From the NCBI RefSeq assembly GCF_000622385.1, contig NZ_JASD01000005.1, positions 62,001-126,000 on the forward strand: a stretch of 64,000 nt of DNA, given 5' to 3'. The DNA comes from Sulfitobacter noctilucicola. GTDB lineage: Bacteria > Pseudomonadota > Alphaproteobacteria > Rhodobacterales > Rhodobacteraceae. Under the pieces are notes generated by a model, which made no database searches, had not been told where the DNA came from, and saw nothing but the letters and a program-made list of their open reading frames with translations. Shown here one piece after another: positions 24,801 to 33,520 of the stretch (position 1 is its first letter; each line of letters opens with the position of its first letter). Both the position numbers and the translations under genes were made by a program.

Positions 24801-26079
24801 AGCTGTGCTTGCTGACGACGCCACCCATGCTGTTTCAGGGTCAGAGGTCAATCTGGCGTTGACGCGTGGGGAGGGACGTCAGATTGCGGAACGCTGGTTG
24901 ACCGAAGCACGGGTTGCGCGCGACACAGTCCGTCTGGCCCTGCCGCCCTCAAAGATGGAATTGGGCGCAGGCGATGTATTCGAGTTGCCTGGGGACGGGC
25001 ATGAACGCGCGGCACTCTACCGGATCGACCGGGTGGAACAATCGGACGTCCAGTTGATCGAAGGCGTGAGGATAGAGCCGGAGGTTTACGATCTTGCGGA
25101 TATCTATGACGAGGTTGTGCAAGCGCGGGCATTTGTTGCGCCGACGCCTGTTGTCTCACATTTTCTCGACCTGCCTTTGCTGAGGGGAGATGAGGTTCCC
25201 CATGCCCCTCACATCGCGGCAACAGCCAGACCGTGGCCCGGACCAGCAGCATTGTTTCAATCCACCACTGACGCGAACTATCAACTGAACAAGGTGATTG
25301 CCTCACGCGCGACGGTTGGCGTTAGTCTGCGTACCATGCCTTCTGCCTGTGCTGGAGTGATTGACCGCGGAGATGTTCTGGAGGTGGAGTTGATAAGCGG
25401 TGAACTTTCATCCGTTACTGAGGAGGCGTTGCTCTCGGGCGCAAATCTTGCAGCAATCGGGGATGGCAGTGCCGATAACTGGGAGGTCTTCCAATTCGCC
25501 AAAGCCGAATTGGTGGGGCCGCGCACCTATTGGGTGTCTAACCGGCTAAGAGGTCAGGGGGGGTCAGACGCGTTGATGCCCGGTGAATGGCCAGCGGGAT
25601 CGAAATTCGTGCTGCTTGACGGGGTGCCATCGCAGATCGAACTGAGCCCCAACCTGAGGCGGGTTGCACAGTATTTCCGGATCGGTCCGGCGATGCGAGG
25701 CTTGGATGATCCGTCATACCGCGAGATTGTGCAGGCTTTTGATGGAAACGGTTTGCGGCCTTACAGCCCATCGCATCTTAAGGCCGTGAAACGTCCGACT
25801 GGCCAATTCGACATGAGCTGGATCAGAAGGACGCGGATCAATGGCGACAACTGGGATGTGCCCGAAGTGCCACTTGGAGAAGAAAGCGAAAGCTATCTGG
25901 TGCGTGTTTTTGACGGAACTGCGCTGAAGCGGGAAGTTTTGGTTGGTACACCTTCATGGCAATACACGGCGGGCATGCAGGCGGAAGACGGGATCGGTGC
26001 TTCGTTTGATTTGGCCGTGGCGCAGGTTTCAGCAACCTATGGGGCTGGTCTGGTTCAACGGCTTCGCGTGAACGTTTGA
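21889..26079 (+). CDS. GTA megatron / host-specificity tail-tip protein (g15)
   Basis: Largest GTA protein, 1396 residues, forming the tail-tip that contacts the recipient cell. The Gly/Ala-rich N-terminus (about 5-45) resembles a membrane-penetrating segment and is followed by the GDPIAQTYGRMRLGGHVIW hub motif. A TIM-barrel glycoside-hydrolase-like domain (about 520-800) holds Glu557 (GSEMRG) and Glu741 (FTEYGC) in positions fitting acid/base residues. A phage tail domain (about 830-1010) and beta-rich C-terminal domains follow. Residues 444-514 are a striking acidic Gly/Glu/Ser-rich insertion. It is followed, with a one-base overlap, by a small basic protein. Confidence 0.95.
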   Translation: MATVLFSVAGAALGGSVGGTLAGLSSVAIGRAVGATLGRAIDQRLLGQGGEAIETGKVDRFRLTSAGEGDPIAQTYGRMRLGGHVIWASDFEESTTTTGGGKGSRSQPTTTQFSYTVSLAIAVCEGEVTRIGRVWADGEEVARDDLNMSVYTGTMDQLPDPVMEAIEGQGRVPAYRGTAYVVMEHLSLAAFGNRVPQFSFEVLRPEQPGVDGWEDTPAFGIEGVALIPGTGEYALATSPINFEEKTGAFQSANISTPAGKTDFKVATEAMCEELPNLQAVSMVVSWFGDDLRCGECTIRPKVESIGLDSAEMPWRVSGLPRGLAHVIAQDEGRPVYGGTPTDQSVIEAIRELKIAGKAVMFYPFILMDQFTDNGLPDPYSDAENQPDLPWRGRITLSKAPGQPGTPDRSALASTEIDAFFGSATAESFVIIEDQIVYLNDWGGEDAIIVEDETDSEDEDGGEGSENGEVVGGSETTEETGGEGEDAPFSSSGEGEAGEPETGGEGGEGAESGTPKRRLDRTKFVDERENWTFTRFILHNAILCQQAGGVEAFCIGSEMRGLTQLRGAGDVFVAVQRLRALASEVRTILGPDTKISYAADWSEYFGYQPQDGSNDRYFHLDPLWGDPNIDFIGIDNYMPLADWRDEAGHLDGEDWDSTYNLEYLKSNIEGGEGYDWYYHSPEARAAQIRTGITDDAHLEPWVYRYKDVQGWWAHFHHDRVNDVRAAQPTSWEPMSKPIWFTEYGCAAINKGANQPNKFLDRKSSESKLPYHSTGARDELMQMQYLRAMSDYWKDPAHNPVSTEYEGRMLDMSRAFVWAFDTRPYPAFPNNVAKWSDGENYTRGHWINGRTAGRTLASVVTEICTRAGLKAFSTEGLYGYVRGYAVEQVADARTALQPLMIRYGFDAIERDGLLQFRMRDGVKAVTLDPDRLAVSQELDGVAEQSREAEAEISGRMRLRFVQADADFDVIAEEAVLADDATHAVSGSEVNLALTRGEGRQIAERWLTEARVARDTVRLALPPSKMELGAGDVFELPGDGHERAALYRIDRVEQSDVQLIEGVRIEPEVYDLADIYDEVVQARAFVAPTPVVSHFLDLPLLRGDEVPHAPHIAATARPWPGPAALFQSTTDANYQLNKVIASRATVGVSLRTMPSACAGVIDRGDVLEVELISGELSSVTEEALLSGANLAAIGDGSADNWEVFQFAKAELVGPRTYWVSNRLRGQGGSDALMPGEWPAGSKFVLLDGVPSQIELSPNLRRVAQYFRIGPAMRGLDDPSYREIVQAFDGNGLRPYSPSHLKAVKRPTGQFDMSWIRRTRINGDNWDVPEVPLGEESESYLVRVFDGTALKREVLVGTPSWQYTAGMQAEDGIGASFDLAVAQVSATYGAGLVQRLRVNV

Positions 26080-26372
26080 TGCGCCCCGCTTTCTATAGCG
26101 ATGCCTCAGCAGCGGCACGGGTCCTGTTGTCTGTGCCGCATGCGTCGCGCAGAAAGTGCGCTGCGAAGATGATCAAAAAGGCAATGAAAGCGGACCAGTT
26201 TGTGCGGCGCTATGAACGCTTACATCCGAAATGGGGTAACGGTACATTGAGATCAGTTGCATTGACATGTAACCCAACCAATGAACCGTCCTTTGACAAT
26301 TCTGATTATTGTCAGTGTTTCGAAGAGGTTCTGCGGCAGTTGCGGAAAGTGCGTGCGCGAGCGGTCATGTAA
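26079..26372 (+). CDS. Small basic protein coupled to g15
   Basis: A 97-residue protein whose ATG overlaps the g15 stop by one base (TGATG), so it is probably cotranslated with the GTA. I do not know a function. It is basic, with clusters such as ASRRKCAAKMIKKAMKADQFVRRYERLHPKWGNGTL and the C-terminal LRQLRKVRARAVM, plus three Cys residues. The N-terminus reads as a helix (AAARVLLSVP). Similar small proteins follow g15 in other Roseobacter GTA loci as far as I recall, which would suggest a GTA-associated factor. Nucleic-acid binding is inference from charge only. Confidence 0.7.
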   Translation: MRPAFYSDASAAARVLLSVPHASRRKCAAKMIKKAMKADQFVRRYERLHPKWGNGTLRSVALTCNPTNEPSFDNSDYCQCFEEVLRQLRKVRARAVM

Positions 26373-26475
26373 GTTTCGTATGAATGCGGCCAATATAATT
26401 ATGCTGCATCGGGTCTTTTCTTTTGCTAAGCCAATAACAGATAGAGAAGTGCGAACCTTTCAAAGGATGTGATTT

Positions 26476-27285
26476 ATGGCTGAACTGCGCAGTAAGATTG
26501 CCGCGATTGACCCGGTTTGGGACCGGATACAGTCCGAGGCGGAACAAGCGGTTCAGGACGAGCCGCTGATCGGCGGCTTTGTACATGCATGTATCCTGCA
26601 TCATAAATCGATAGAGAAAGCGCTGTCATATCGCATCGCTGCAAAGCTTGCATCGAACGAGATGTCGATGGTGGTGGTGCGCGAGATGGTCGAAGAGGCG
26701 TATGAGGCTGAGCCTGGTCTGGTAGAAGCGGCACGCGCTGACCTTGTGGCGATTTACGAGCGTGACCCAGCTTGCCACAGGCTGCTGCAACCGATTTTGT
26801 ACTTCAAAGGATATCAGGCGGTACAAGCCTATCGTGTTGGTCATCATCTCTGGACGAATGGTCGCCGGGATCTGGCGTATTTTGTTCAGATGCGCGTGAG
26901 CGAGATTTTCGGCGTTGATATCCATCCTGGTGCGCGGATTGGTAAAGGTATCATGATTGACCACGCACATTCGATCGTCATCGGTGAGACAGCAGTCGTC
27001 GGCGACAACGTTTCTATGCTGCATTCTGTCACGTTGGGCGGGACCGGCAAGGAAGAAGAAGACCGTCATCCCAAGATTGGGAACGGTGTCCTGATTGGCG
27101 CTGGTGCGAAGGTGCTTGGCAACATCAAAATCGGTGATTGTAGTCGTATCGCAGCCGGGTCTGTGGTGCTCGAGGAAGTGCCGCCTTGTAAAACGGTCGC
27201 GGGCATTCCTGCACGCATCGTAGGCGAGGCGGGATGTGATCAGCCAGCGGTTTCAATGAACCATATGTTTGGCCCTACAGACTGA
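26476..27285 (+). CDS. cysE: Serine O-acetyltransferase
   Basis: Acetylates serine with acetyl-CoA to give O-acetylserine, the precursor of cysteine. The 269 residues have the helical N-terminal domain (DPVWDRIQSEAEQAVQDEPL...) and a C-terminal left-handed beta-helix of hexapeptide repeats (about 150-245) with the catalytic Asp/His block DIHPGARIGKGIMIDHAHSIVIGE and the HSVTLGGTG loop. Length is normal and the C-terminal tail could bind cysteine synthase. The ATG follows AAAGGATGTG. It is downstream of the GTA cluster but has its own 103-bp upstream gap. Confidence 0.96.
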   Translation: MAELRSKIAAIDPVWDRIQSEAEQAVQDEPLIGGFVHACILHHKSIEKALSYRIAAKLASNEMSMVVVREMVEEAYEAEPGLVEAARADLVAIYERDPACHRLLQPILYFKGYQAVQAYRVGHHLWTNGRRDLAYFVQMRVSEIFGVDIHPGARIGKGIMIDHAHSIVIGETAVVGDNVSMLHSVTLGGTGKEEEDRHPKIGNGVLIGAGAKVLGNIKIGDCSRIAAGSVVLEEVPPCKTVAGIPARIVGEAGCDQPAVSMNHMFGPTD

Positions 27286-27308
27286 AATTTCTTAGTGAGT
27301 TTATAGAA

Positions 27309-27335
27309 AAGCCGGCGTTTCCGCCGGCTTTTTTT
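27309..27335. terminator. Terminator between cysE and pdhC
   Basis: Perfect 9-bp stem AAGCCGGCG/CGCCGGCTT with a TTTC loop and a seven-T run on the plus strand; the opposite side carries four As, so it may work in both directions. It separates convergent cysE and pdhC. Confidence 0.93.
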
Positions 27336-27351
27336 GTAGATTCAGTTTGTT

Positions 27352-28683
27352 TCAAGCCAGCATCGTCATCGGTGCTTCAAGGTTATCCTTGATCGCATTC
27401 AGCAACTCGGCCCCCATTGCACCGTCGATAACACGGTGATCGACAGACAAAGTGACTGACATAACGGTTGCCACACCCAACTCCCCGTCTTTGCCGACAA
27501 TCGGTTTCTTCACACCCGCACCAACAGCCAGAATCGCACCGTGCGGCGGGTTGATGACCGCATCAAAGTTGTCGATCCCGAACATGCCGAGATTTGAAAT
27601 TGCGAAGCTGCCGCCCTGATACTCGTGCGGCGCAAGCTTACGGTCACGGGCGCGACCTGCAAGATCCTTCATCTCGGCGGACAGGGCAGACAGCGACTTC
27701 ATCTCGGCATCTTTCAAGACCGGTGTGAATAGACCGCCTTCGATAGCCACGGCCACTGCCACATCTGACGGCTTGAGTTTAAGGGTGCGATCACCGGCCC
27801 AGACCGAATTGGCATCCGGCACCTGCTGGAGCGCAAGCGCGCATGCTTTGATAATGAAGTCATTGACCGACAGCTTTATCCCGCGTGGTTCCAGTTGTTT
27901 GTTCAACTGAGCACGGAAAGCCATCAGAGCATCCAGTTGGATATCTCGGCGCAGATAGAAGTGCGGTACTGTTTGCTTGGCTTCGGTCAGGCGTGCAGCG
28001 ATGGTCTTGCGCATGCCGTCCAGCTTGATTTCTTCGTACTCACGGCCCTCGTACATCTTGAGGATCGTGTCAGTTGCAGGACCTGCCGATACTGCCGCCT
28101 GAGCCGGAGCAGACGTTGCTGAAGATTTTGTTGTAGCGGCTGGTGTGTCGGATTTGGAAAGACCTTCCACATCTGATTTGACGATGCGCCCATGAGGGCC
28201 CGAGCCTTTGACCTGCGACAAGTCCACACCTTTGTCTGCCGCAATGCGCCGCGCGAGAGGCGAAGCGAAGATGCGTTTTCCATCGGACCCTTGCGGAGCA
28301 GCAGGGGCAGGGGTCGCGTCGGTCTCACCGCGCCCGTGACCTTTGGCCGGAGCGGTCACGTCAGAGGCTTCGGCAGGGGCAGCATTTGATGAAGCTTCCG
28401 CCTTTGGCGCAGACGTCTCGCCAATGTCATCCGCGCTTTCGCCGTCTTCGAGCAGGACGGCGATAGGGGTGTTTACCTTGACCCCTTCGGTACCTTCTTC
28501 GACCAGAATTTTGCCGATAACGCCTTCGTCCACGGCTTCGAATTCCATCGTTGCCTTGTCGGTTTCGATCTCGCACATCACATCACCAGAGGAGACTTCG
28601 TCGCCCTCCTTGACCAGCCATTTGGCCAATGTACCTTCTTCCATTGTCGGGGAGAGGGCGGGCATGAGGATTTCTGTAGGCAT
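27352..28683 (-). CDS. pdhC: Pyruvate dehydrogenase E2, dihydrolipoamide acetyltransferase
   Basis: Core enzyme of the pyruvate dehydrogenase complex, 443 residues, transferring the acetyl group from lipoamide to CoA. Domains: lipoyl (1-80, lipoylated Lys in [12 protein letters not shown]), Ala/Pro-rich linker, peripheral-subunit-binding domain (about 145-180, [16 protein letters not shown]...[11 protein letters not shown]) and catalytic domain (about 215-443) with the active-site motif DHRVIDGA. It is the last gene of pdhA-pdhB-pdhC, 12 bp after pdhB. The E3 partner is probably lpdA at 44756, whose promoter carries the same palindrome as pdhA. Confidence 0.96.
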   Translation of the reverse strand: MPTEILMPALSPTMEEGTLAKWLVKEGDEVSSGDVMCEIETDKATMEFEAVDEGVIGKILVEEGTEGVKVNTPIAVLLEDGESADDIGETSAPKAEASSNAAPAEASDVTAPAKGHGRGETDATPAPAAPQGSDGKRIFASPLARRIAADKGVDLSQVKGSGPHGRIVKSDVEGLSKSDTPAATTKSSATSAPAQAAVSAGPATDTILKMYEGREYEEIKLDGMRKTIAARLTEAKQTVPHFYLRRDIQLDALMAFRAQLNKQLEPRGIKLSVNDFIIKACALALQQVPDANSVWAGDRTLKLKPSDVAVAVAIEGGLFTPVLKDAEMKSLSALSAEMKDLAGRARDRKLAPHEYQGGSFAISNLGMFGIDNFDAVINPPHGAILAVGAGVKKPIVGKDGELGVATVMSVTLSVDHRVIDGAMGAELLNAIKDNLEAPMTMLA

Positions 28684-28695
28684 CTTGTCCGCTCC

Positions 28696-30069
28696 TTATT
28701 TGTACGTGACTTTTTTTACGGCTGCGATGACTTCGTCGACAGTCAATAGCGCGTGTTTTTCGAGGTTCGCCGCATAGGGCATCGGTACGTCCTTGCCGGT
28801 AAGGTTGATGACGGGCGCATCCAGGTAGTCGAACGCTTCCTGCATCACCACGCTTGAGATGTAGTTGCCTACCGATCCTTGCGGCCAGCCTTCTTCGATC
28901 GTGATAAGGCGGTTGGTTTTCTTGACCGACTTAATGAAGGCGGGCGTGTCCATCGGGCGTAGGGTGCGCAGATCTATCACCTCGGCGTTGATGCCATCCT
29001 CTGCCAGCTTTTCAGCGGCTTGCAAGGCATAGCTCATTCCGATGCCAAAGCTCACGATGGTGACATCGTCGCCTTCGCGCCAGATGCGTGCTTTGCCGAA
29101 CGGGACCGTATAGTCATCCAGATCCGGCACGTCGAAGGTGCGCCCATACAGGATCTCATTCTCCAAAAAGATCACCGGGTTCGGATCACGGATCGCGGTC
29201 TTCATCAGGCCTTTGTAGTCGGAGGCAGAGTAGGGCATCGCCACTTTTAGACCAGGTATCTGCATGTACCATGCAGCGTAGTCTTGAGAGTGCTGCGCGC
29301 CCACACGCGCGGCGGCACCGTTCGGACCGCGGAACACCATAGGCGCACCCATCTGACCACCCGACATATAAAGCGTCTTCGCAGCGGAGTTGATGATATG
29401 GTCAATCGCCTGCATGGCGAAGTTGAAGGTCATGAATTCGACAATCGGGCGCAGACCACCGAAGGCCGCACCGACACCGATACCAGCGAAACCGTGCTCG
29501 GTGATAGGGGTGTCGATCACACGTTTGGGGCCGAATTCATCCAGCATCCCTTGGCTGATCTTGTAGGCGCCTTGGTATTCGCCGACTTCCTCGCCCATCA
29601 GGAATACGCTGTCATCGCGGCGCATTTCTTCGGCCATTCCATCGCGCAATGCTTCACGCACTGTTTGCTGCTTCAGAGTTGTGCCTTCGGGCCAGTCAGG
29701 GCTCAGGTCAGGCTCGGGATGGGACATGCCGGCCGACGGCGCATCCTCGGAGGATTGCGCTTTTTCGGCTGGGACAGGAGCGGACGCAGGCTCGGACTTT
29801 GCGGTGTCTATGTCGTCCGCACTCTCGCCTTCTTCCAGAAGGATCGCGATGGCGGTGTTCACTTTCACACCTTCGGTGCCTTCCTCGATCAGAATTTTCC
29901 CGATGATACCTTCGTCGACGGCTTCAAACTCCATCGTGGCTTTATCGGTCTCGATTTCGGCCATGATGTCACCGGAGGAAACAGTATCGCCTTCCTTGAC
30001 CATCCACTTTGCCAGCGTGCCTTCTTCCATAGTAGGGCTGAGGGCGGGCATAAGAATTTCAGTAGCCAT
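28696..30069 (-). CDS. pdhB: Pyruvate dehydrogenase E1 beta with N-terminal lipoyl domain
   Basis: E1 beta subunit, 457 residues, making the thiamine-diphosphate site together with PdhA. Residues 1-80 are a lipoyl domain almost identical to that of PdhC ([17 protein letters not shown]), followed by a linker and the E1-beta fold ([33 protein letters not shown], then transketolase C-terminal domain [12 protein letters not shown]). The lipoyl-E1beta fusion is known in alphaproteobacteria such as rhizobia and Rhodobacteraceae. It starts 2 bp after pdhA. The two lipoyl domains in the operon look like a duplication. Confidence 0.96.
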   Translation of the reverse strand: MATEILMPALSPTMEEGTLAKWMVKEGDTVSSGDIMAEIETDKATMEFEAVDEGIIGKILIEEGTEGVKVNTAIAILLEEGESADDIDTAKSEPASAPVPAEKAQSSEDAPSAGMSHPEPDLSPDWPEGTTLKQQTVREALRDGMAEEMRRDDSVFLMGEEVGEYQGAYKISQGMLDEFGPKRVIDTPITEHGFAGIGVGAAFGGLRPIVEFMTFNFAMQAIDHIINSAAKTLYMSGGQMGAPMVFRGPNGAAARVGAQHSQDYAAWYMQIPGLKVAMPYSASDYKGLMKTAIRDPNPVIFLENEILYGRTFDVPDLDDYTVPFGKARIWREGDDVTIVSFGIGMSYALQAAEKLAEDGINAEVIDLRTLRPMDTPAFIKSVKKTNRLITIEEGWPQGSVGNYISSVVMQEAFDYLDAPVINLTGKDVPMPYAANLEKHALLTVDEVIAAVKKVTYK

Positions 30070-30071
30070 GT

Positions 30072-31073
30072 TTATGCCTCCAGCTCTGCGTAAATGTCTG
30101 TCCAGAGTTCATCCAGATGTGGCTCCGGGCTTTCTTTTGCGAATTCGGCGGACTCGTTAACGATCTTCTTGATATCCTTGTCGATGGCCTTGAGGTCGTC
30201 TTCGGTGGCGTGCTTACCCGTAAGCAGAAGGGTGCGCACCGCTTCGATCGGGTCACGTTCGTCGCGCATTTTCTGGACTTCCTCGCGGGTCCGGTACTTA
30301 GCCGGGTCCGACATGGAGTGGCCACGGTAACGGTAGGTTTTAATCTCGAGGATATAGGGGCCTTTGCCTGCACGGCAGTGTGCCACGGCTTTCTCGCCCG
30401 CTTCTTTGACGGCCAATACATCCATGCCGTCTACTTCTTCTCCGGGGATGCCATAAGCAGCACCGCGTTCCCAATAGCTAGGGGACGCGGTTGAGCGTTT
30501 CTGCGATGTGCCCATGGCATATTGGTTGTTTTCAATGACAAAAACGACGGGCAACATCCACAGCTCTGCCATGTTGTAGGCCTCATAAACCTGTCCCTGG
30601 TTCGCGGCCCCGTCCCCGAAGTAGGTGAAGGTCACGTTGTCGTTGCCTTTGTACTTGTCCGCAAAGGCGAGGCCCGCGCCCAGTGGCACCTGCGCTGCAA
30701 CAATGCCGTGGCCACCATAGAAGTGCTTCTCTTTCGAGAACATGTGCATAGAGCCACCCTTGCCCTTGGAATAACCGCCTTCGCGGCCCGTCAGCTCAGC
30801 CATCACACCGTTGGGGTCCATTCCACATGCCAGCATGTGGCCATGATCGCGGTAGGAGGTGATACGCTTGTCGCCTTCTTTGGCCGCAGCTTCCAAGCCG
30901 ACAACAACCGCTTCCTGTCCGATGTAGAGGTGACAAAAACCGCCGATCAATCCCATGCCATAAAGCTGGCCCGCCTTTTCCTCGAACCGCCTGATAAGCA
31001 GCATGTCCTTGTAATAGGCCTTCAGCTCATCGGCTGAAACATTCGGTTTCTTGGTGGTTTTCTTGGCCGCCAT
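30072..31073 (-). CDS. pdhA: Pyruvate dehydrogenase E1 alpha
   Basis: E1 alpha subunit, 333 residues, that decarboxylates pyruvate with thiamine diphosphate. The ThDP motif [17 protein letters not shown]...[10 protein letters not shown] is intact, and the phosphorylation-loop-like [16 protein letters not shown] is present. The N-terminal [11 protein letters not shown] is Lys-rich. The ATG at 31071-31073 follows GAGGAGG. First gene of the pdh operon; a 20-bp palindrome 38-57 bp upstream is shared with lpdA and is probably its operator. Confidence 0.97.
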   Translation of the reverse strand: MAAKKTTKKPNVSADELKAYYKDMLLIRRFEEKAGQLYGMGLIGGFCHLYIGQEAVVVGLEAAAKEGDKRITSYRDHGHMLACGMDPNGVMAELTGREGGYSKGKGGSMHMFSKEKHFYGGHGIVAAQVPLGAGLAFADKYKGNDNVTFTYFGDGAANQGQVYEAYNMAELWMLPVVFVIENNQYAMGTSQKRSTASPSYWERGAAYGIPGEEVDGMDVLAVKEAGEKAVAHCRAGKGPYILEIKTYRYRGHSMSDPAKYRTREEVQKMRDERDPIEAVRTLLLTGKHATEDDLKAIDKDIKKIVNESAEFAKESPEPHLDELWTDIYAELEA

Positions 31074-31110
31074 TCGGCAATCCTCCTCGGGTGCAACTCG
31101 CAGTGCAGAT

Positions 31111-31130
31111 ATAGTTTAGCGTTAAACTAT
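31111..31130 (-). promoter_or_regulatory. Palindromic operator upstream of pdhA
   Basis: ATAGTTTAGCGTTAAACTAT has perfect 8-bp arms (ATAGTTTA/TAAACTAT) around a 4-bp centre, 38-57 bp before the pdhA ATG. The same arms occur at the same distance before lpdA (44706-44723), and its TTAGCGTTAA core recurs upstream of gap copy 2. The CG-centred dyad resembles LacI-family operators; the cognate regulator is not in this window. Confidence 0.7.
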
Positions 31131-31248
31131 TCTTTATCGGATTCGTTCACTCAAGGGTAGAGACATTTGTTAGGGATGCAAGAACACCCTTCACGCCCAA
31201 GGCGTCGGCACGGAAGACTAATGATGAAGGACAGGATCGGGGACGGGA

Positions 31249-31548
31249 CTAGTGGATGACCATTTCGTCAGAGCGGACCATGCCCAGAACGCTGCGCGCC
31301 TGTTCGTCCAGCAAATCCAGATCAAGATAGTCGTCCGACATGCGATGCGTCATGTTTTCCATCCGGGCCACTTCGGCGCGGACTTGTGCCAGTTGCTCGC
31401 GCAATTCCTGGCTTTCGCCAACAATCTCAGCGCGGCGGAACAACCCAAAATCGCCCTGCACAGCGGCAAAGGTGAAATAAAGGCTCAGCGCAAAGGCGAT
31501 GGCGAAAAAGAAAAGTGTACCAAACGCGGGGCGTGCGGTGCGGTTCAT
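31249..31548 (-). CDS. ftsB: FtsB/DivIC-like septum formation initiator
   Basis: Small bitopic cell-division protein, 99 residues: a TM helix (about 10-31, GTLFFFAIAFALSLYFTFAAVQG) followed by a coiled coil (about 45-68, SQELREQLAQVRAEVARMENM) and the conserved C-terminal DLDLLDEQARSVLGM, the FtsB/DivIC signature. In E. coli FtsB forms the FtsQLB complex that activates septal peptidoglycan synthesis. It lies between pdhA and pgk, a placement common in alphaproteobacteria near pdh genes. Confidence 0.88.
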   Translation of the reverse strand: MNRTARPAFGTLFFFAIAFALSLYFTFAAVQGDFGLFRRAEIVGESQELREQLAQVRAEVARMENMTHRMSDDYLDLDLLDEQARSVLGMVRSDEMVIH

Positions 31549-31684
31549 GGGCTCGGCCTTCTGGTCGTCTCTTGCTGGACGTGAAGGTATTATGACACAT
31601 GCGATTCGCAGTGTGAATCCTTTTCGACCGCCGACAGCGCCAAAACTGGCATTAAAGCCGCAATTAAGGCCCTTTTTTCAGCTG

Positions 31685-32887
31685 TCAGAGCGTTTGACCG
31701 GACAGGGCCGCAACACCCGGCAATGTCTTTCCCTCCATCCACTCAAGAAAGGCACCACCAGCGGTAGAAATATAAGAGAAATCGTCAGCAACACCCGCCT
31801 TGTGAAGCGCCGCAACCGTATCACCGCCGCCCGCTACTGAAATCAGCGCATCCTCTTTTGTGCGGCGCGCTGCGATCTGCGCCGCCGCGACCGTGGCCGT
31901 GTCAAAGGGGGCAATCTCGAAGGCACCAAGCGGGCCATTCCAGATCAGTGTCTTGAGCGCTTCAAATGCAACTGTCAGGGTCTTGATGCTTTCAGGGCCC
32001 GCATCCAACACCATCTGGTCCGCGTCCAGCTTCGTTGTGGCGGTGAGCTTGACCACCTCATAGGGCGCGTTCGCCGCAAAAGTCCGTGCCACTAGCCCGT
32101 CCTCGGGAAGGATCACACGGCAGCCTGATTTCTCGGCCTTTGCAAGAATGTCCTTCGCCGTTTGGAGATAGTCGTCTTCTTTGAGGGATCCGCCCATGTC
32201 AGCGCCCAGAGCTGCCCAGAACGTGTTGGCCATGCCGCCACCGATCACCAGCGTATCGAGCCGCGTAACAAGGTTCTCTAGCAGTGCGATCTTGGTTGAG
32301 ACCTTGGCACCACCCACCACGGCACCCACGGGGCGTTCGGGCTGTGAAAGGGAAGCCTCAAGCGCGTGCAATTCTGCCTGCATCAACCGTCCCGCACAGG
32401 CCGGCAGTTCACGGGCAAGCGCTTCAGTGGATGCATGCGCGCGGTGCGCGGCAGAAAACGCGTCATTGCAATAGACATCACCCAGATTGGCAAGTCGGGC
32501 CGCAAACGCGGGATCGTTCGCCTCTTCCCCGGGCGCAAAGCGGATGTTTTCCAGCAGGATCACCTGTGCCGCAGTTGCATCATCAGAAAGGTTCTCTGCG
32601 GCTTCAAGTGTTTCGACAAAAGCAACGGATACACCAAGCGCATTTTCCAGCGCAGGCAAAACCTGCCGCAGGCTCATCTCCGGCACAACTTTACCTTTGG
32701 GGCGGCCGAAGTGGGCGATCAACATCGGCTTGCCGCCCTTTGCCAGAATGTCGGTTACGGTGGGCACGATCCGTTCAATCCGCGTGGCGTCAGTGACGCG
32801 ACCGTCTTCGACAGGCACATTGATGTCGACACGCACCAGCACCCGCTTGCCGCGCAACTCCATATCATCCAGCGATTTCCAGCCCAT
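31685..32887 (-). CDS. pgk: Phosphoglycerate kinase
   Basis: Converts 1,3-bisphosphoglycerate and ADP to 3-phosphoglycerate and ATP in glycolysis and the reverse in gluconeogenesis. The 400 residues show the N-terminal [12 protein letters not shown] substrate site, HFGRPKG near 63, the hinge, and the C-terminal nucleotide site with [13 protein letters not shown] and the [16 protein letters not shown] loop. ATG 32885-32887 has AAGGA 8 bp upstream; an 8-codon longer start (MMAKRIVN) is possible. The two GAPDH genes that supply its substrate lie 27 kb away. Confidence 0.96.
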   Translation of the reverse strand: MGWKSLDDMELRGKRVLVRVDINVPVEDGRVTDATRIERIVPTVTDILAKGGKPMLIAHFGRPKGKVVPEMSLRQVLPALENALGVSVAFVETLEAAENLSDDATAAQVILLENIRFAPGEEANDPAFAARLANLGDVYCNDAFSAAHRAHASTEALARELPACAGRLMQAELHALEASLSQPERPVGAVVGGAKVSTKIALLENLVTRLDTLVIGGGMANTFWAALGADMGGSLKEDDYLQTAKDILAKAEKSGCRVILPEDGLVARTFAANAPYEVVKLTATTKLDADQMVLDAGPESIKTLTVAFEALKTLIWNGPLGAFEIAPFDTATVAAAQIAARRTKEDALISVAGGGDTVAALHKAGVADDFSYISTAGGAFLEWMEGKTLPGVAALSGQTL

Positions 32888-33013
32888 GTTCACGATCCTT
32901 TTTGCCATCATGCAGGCACTGTTTTGCCTGATCGGGCTGATTGGTCAATGCACTTGCTTGGCAATCGGGCCGATCAGCCCTAGTTAAGTGCAAATCTAGT
33001 AGAGGAGCACGGC

Positions 33014-33520
33014 ATGGCCGAGATCAAAGACCCGGAAAACACGATCCTGATGGAACTCAAAGGCGGAACCGTCACGATTGAGCTGCTGCCGGATTTGGCA
33101 CCCAAGCATGTAGAGCGCATGAAAGAGCTGGCGCGCGCAGGCAAATATGACAACGTTGCATTTCACCGCGTGATCGAAGGCTTCATGGCCCAGACAGGCG
33201 ATGTGGAGCACGGCAACATGGAAGGCGACTTCAACCTGCGCATGGCGGGGACGGGCGGTTCTGATCTGGGCAATGTTCCTGCGGAATTCTCAAAAGTGCC
33301 ACACGCACGCGGATCCATCGGTGCTGCGCGCTCGGCCAATCCTGACTCTGCGAACAGCCAGTTCTTCATCAACTTCAAGGACAACGACTTCCTGAACGGT
33401 CAGTACACCGTCTACGGTCAGGTCACGTCCGGCATGGAACATGTTGATGCCATCGCCCGCGGCGAGCCACCTGCCGAACCTGACCGCATGATCAGCGTCA
33501 AGGTGGCTGCAGATGTCTAA
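33014..33520 (+). CDS. ppiB: Cytoplasmic cyclophilin peptidyl-prolyl isomerase
   Basis: Cyclophilin-type cis-trans prolyl isomerase, 168 residues, without a signal peptide and so probably cytoplasmic. The core motifs FHRVIEGFMAQTGD (active-site Arg) and SANSQFFINFKDNDFLNGQYTVYGQV are intact. AGAGGAGCACGGC gives a good ribosome site. It overlaps the next cyclophilin gene by 8 bp, so the two are translationally coupled. Confidence 0.95.
   Translation: MAEIKDPENTILMELKGGTVTIELLPDLAPKHVERMKELARAGKYDNVAFHRVIEGFMAQTGDVEHGNMEGDFNLRMAGTGGSDLGNVPAEFSKVPHARGSIGAARSANPDSANSQFFINFKDNDFLNGQYTVYGQVTSGMEHVDAIARGEPPAEPDRMISVKVAADV

Larger units (their letters stand above)
11700..26372 (+). mobile_element. 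Complete RcGTA-type gene transfer agent structural cluster
   Basis: Seventeen plus-strand genes in the order known for the R. capsulatus GTA (g1, g2, g3, g3.5, g4, g5, g6, g7, g8, g9, g10, g10.1, g11, g12, g13, g14, g15), many overlapping by 4 bp, followed by a coupled small basic protein. All frames are intact, so particles could be produced. No integrase, repressor, replication gene or flanking repeat was seen. GTAs of this type package random host DNA of about 4 kb; tail fibres, head spikes, lysis genes and the activator GafA are usually encoded elsewhere. Placement between mltG and cysE appears typical for Roseobacters, consistent with vertical inheritance. Confidence 0.95.

Noticed and set aside
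11700..26372. Cluster as an inserted prophage
   Set aside because: No integrase, repressor, replication genes or flanking repeats; gene set and order are those of RcGTA, and flanks (mltG, cysE) are housekeeping genes.
29284..30093. 269-codon plus-strand frame opposite pdhB
   Set aside because: Antisense shadow of the lipoyl and E1-beta coding region; composition not protein-like.
32284..32987. Three plus-strand frames opposite pgk (up to 205 codons)
   Set aside because: All mirror pgk codons and end in the pgk promoter region; no start signals.
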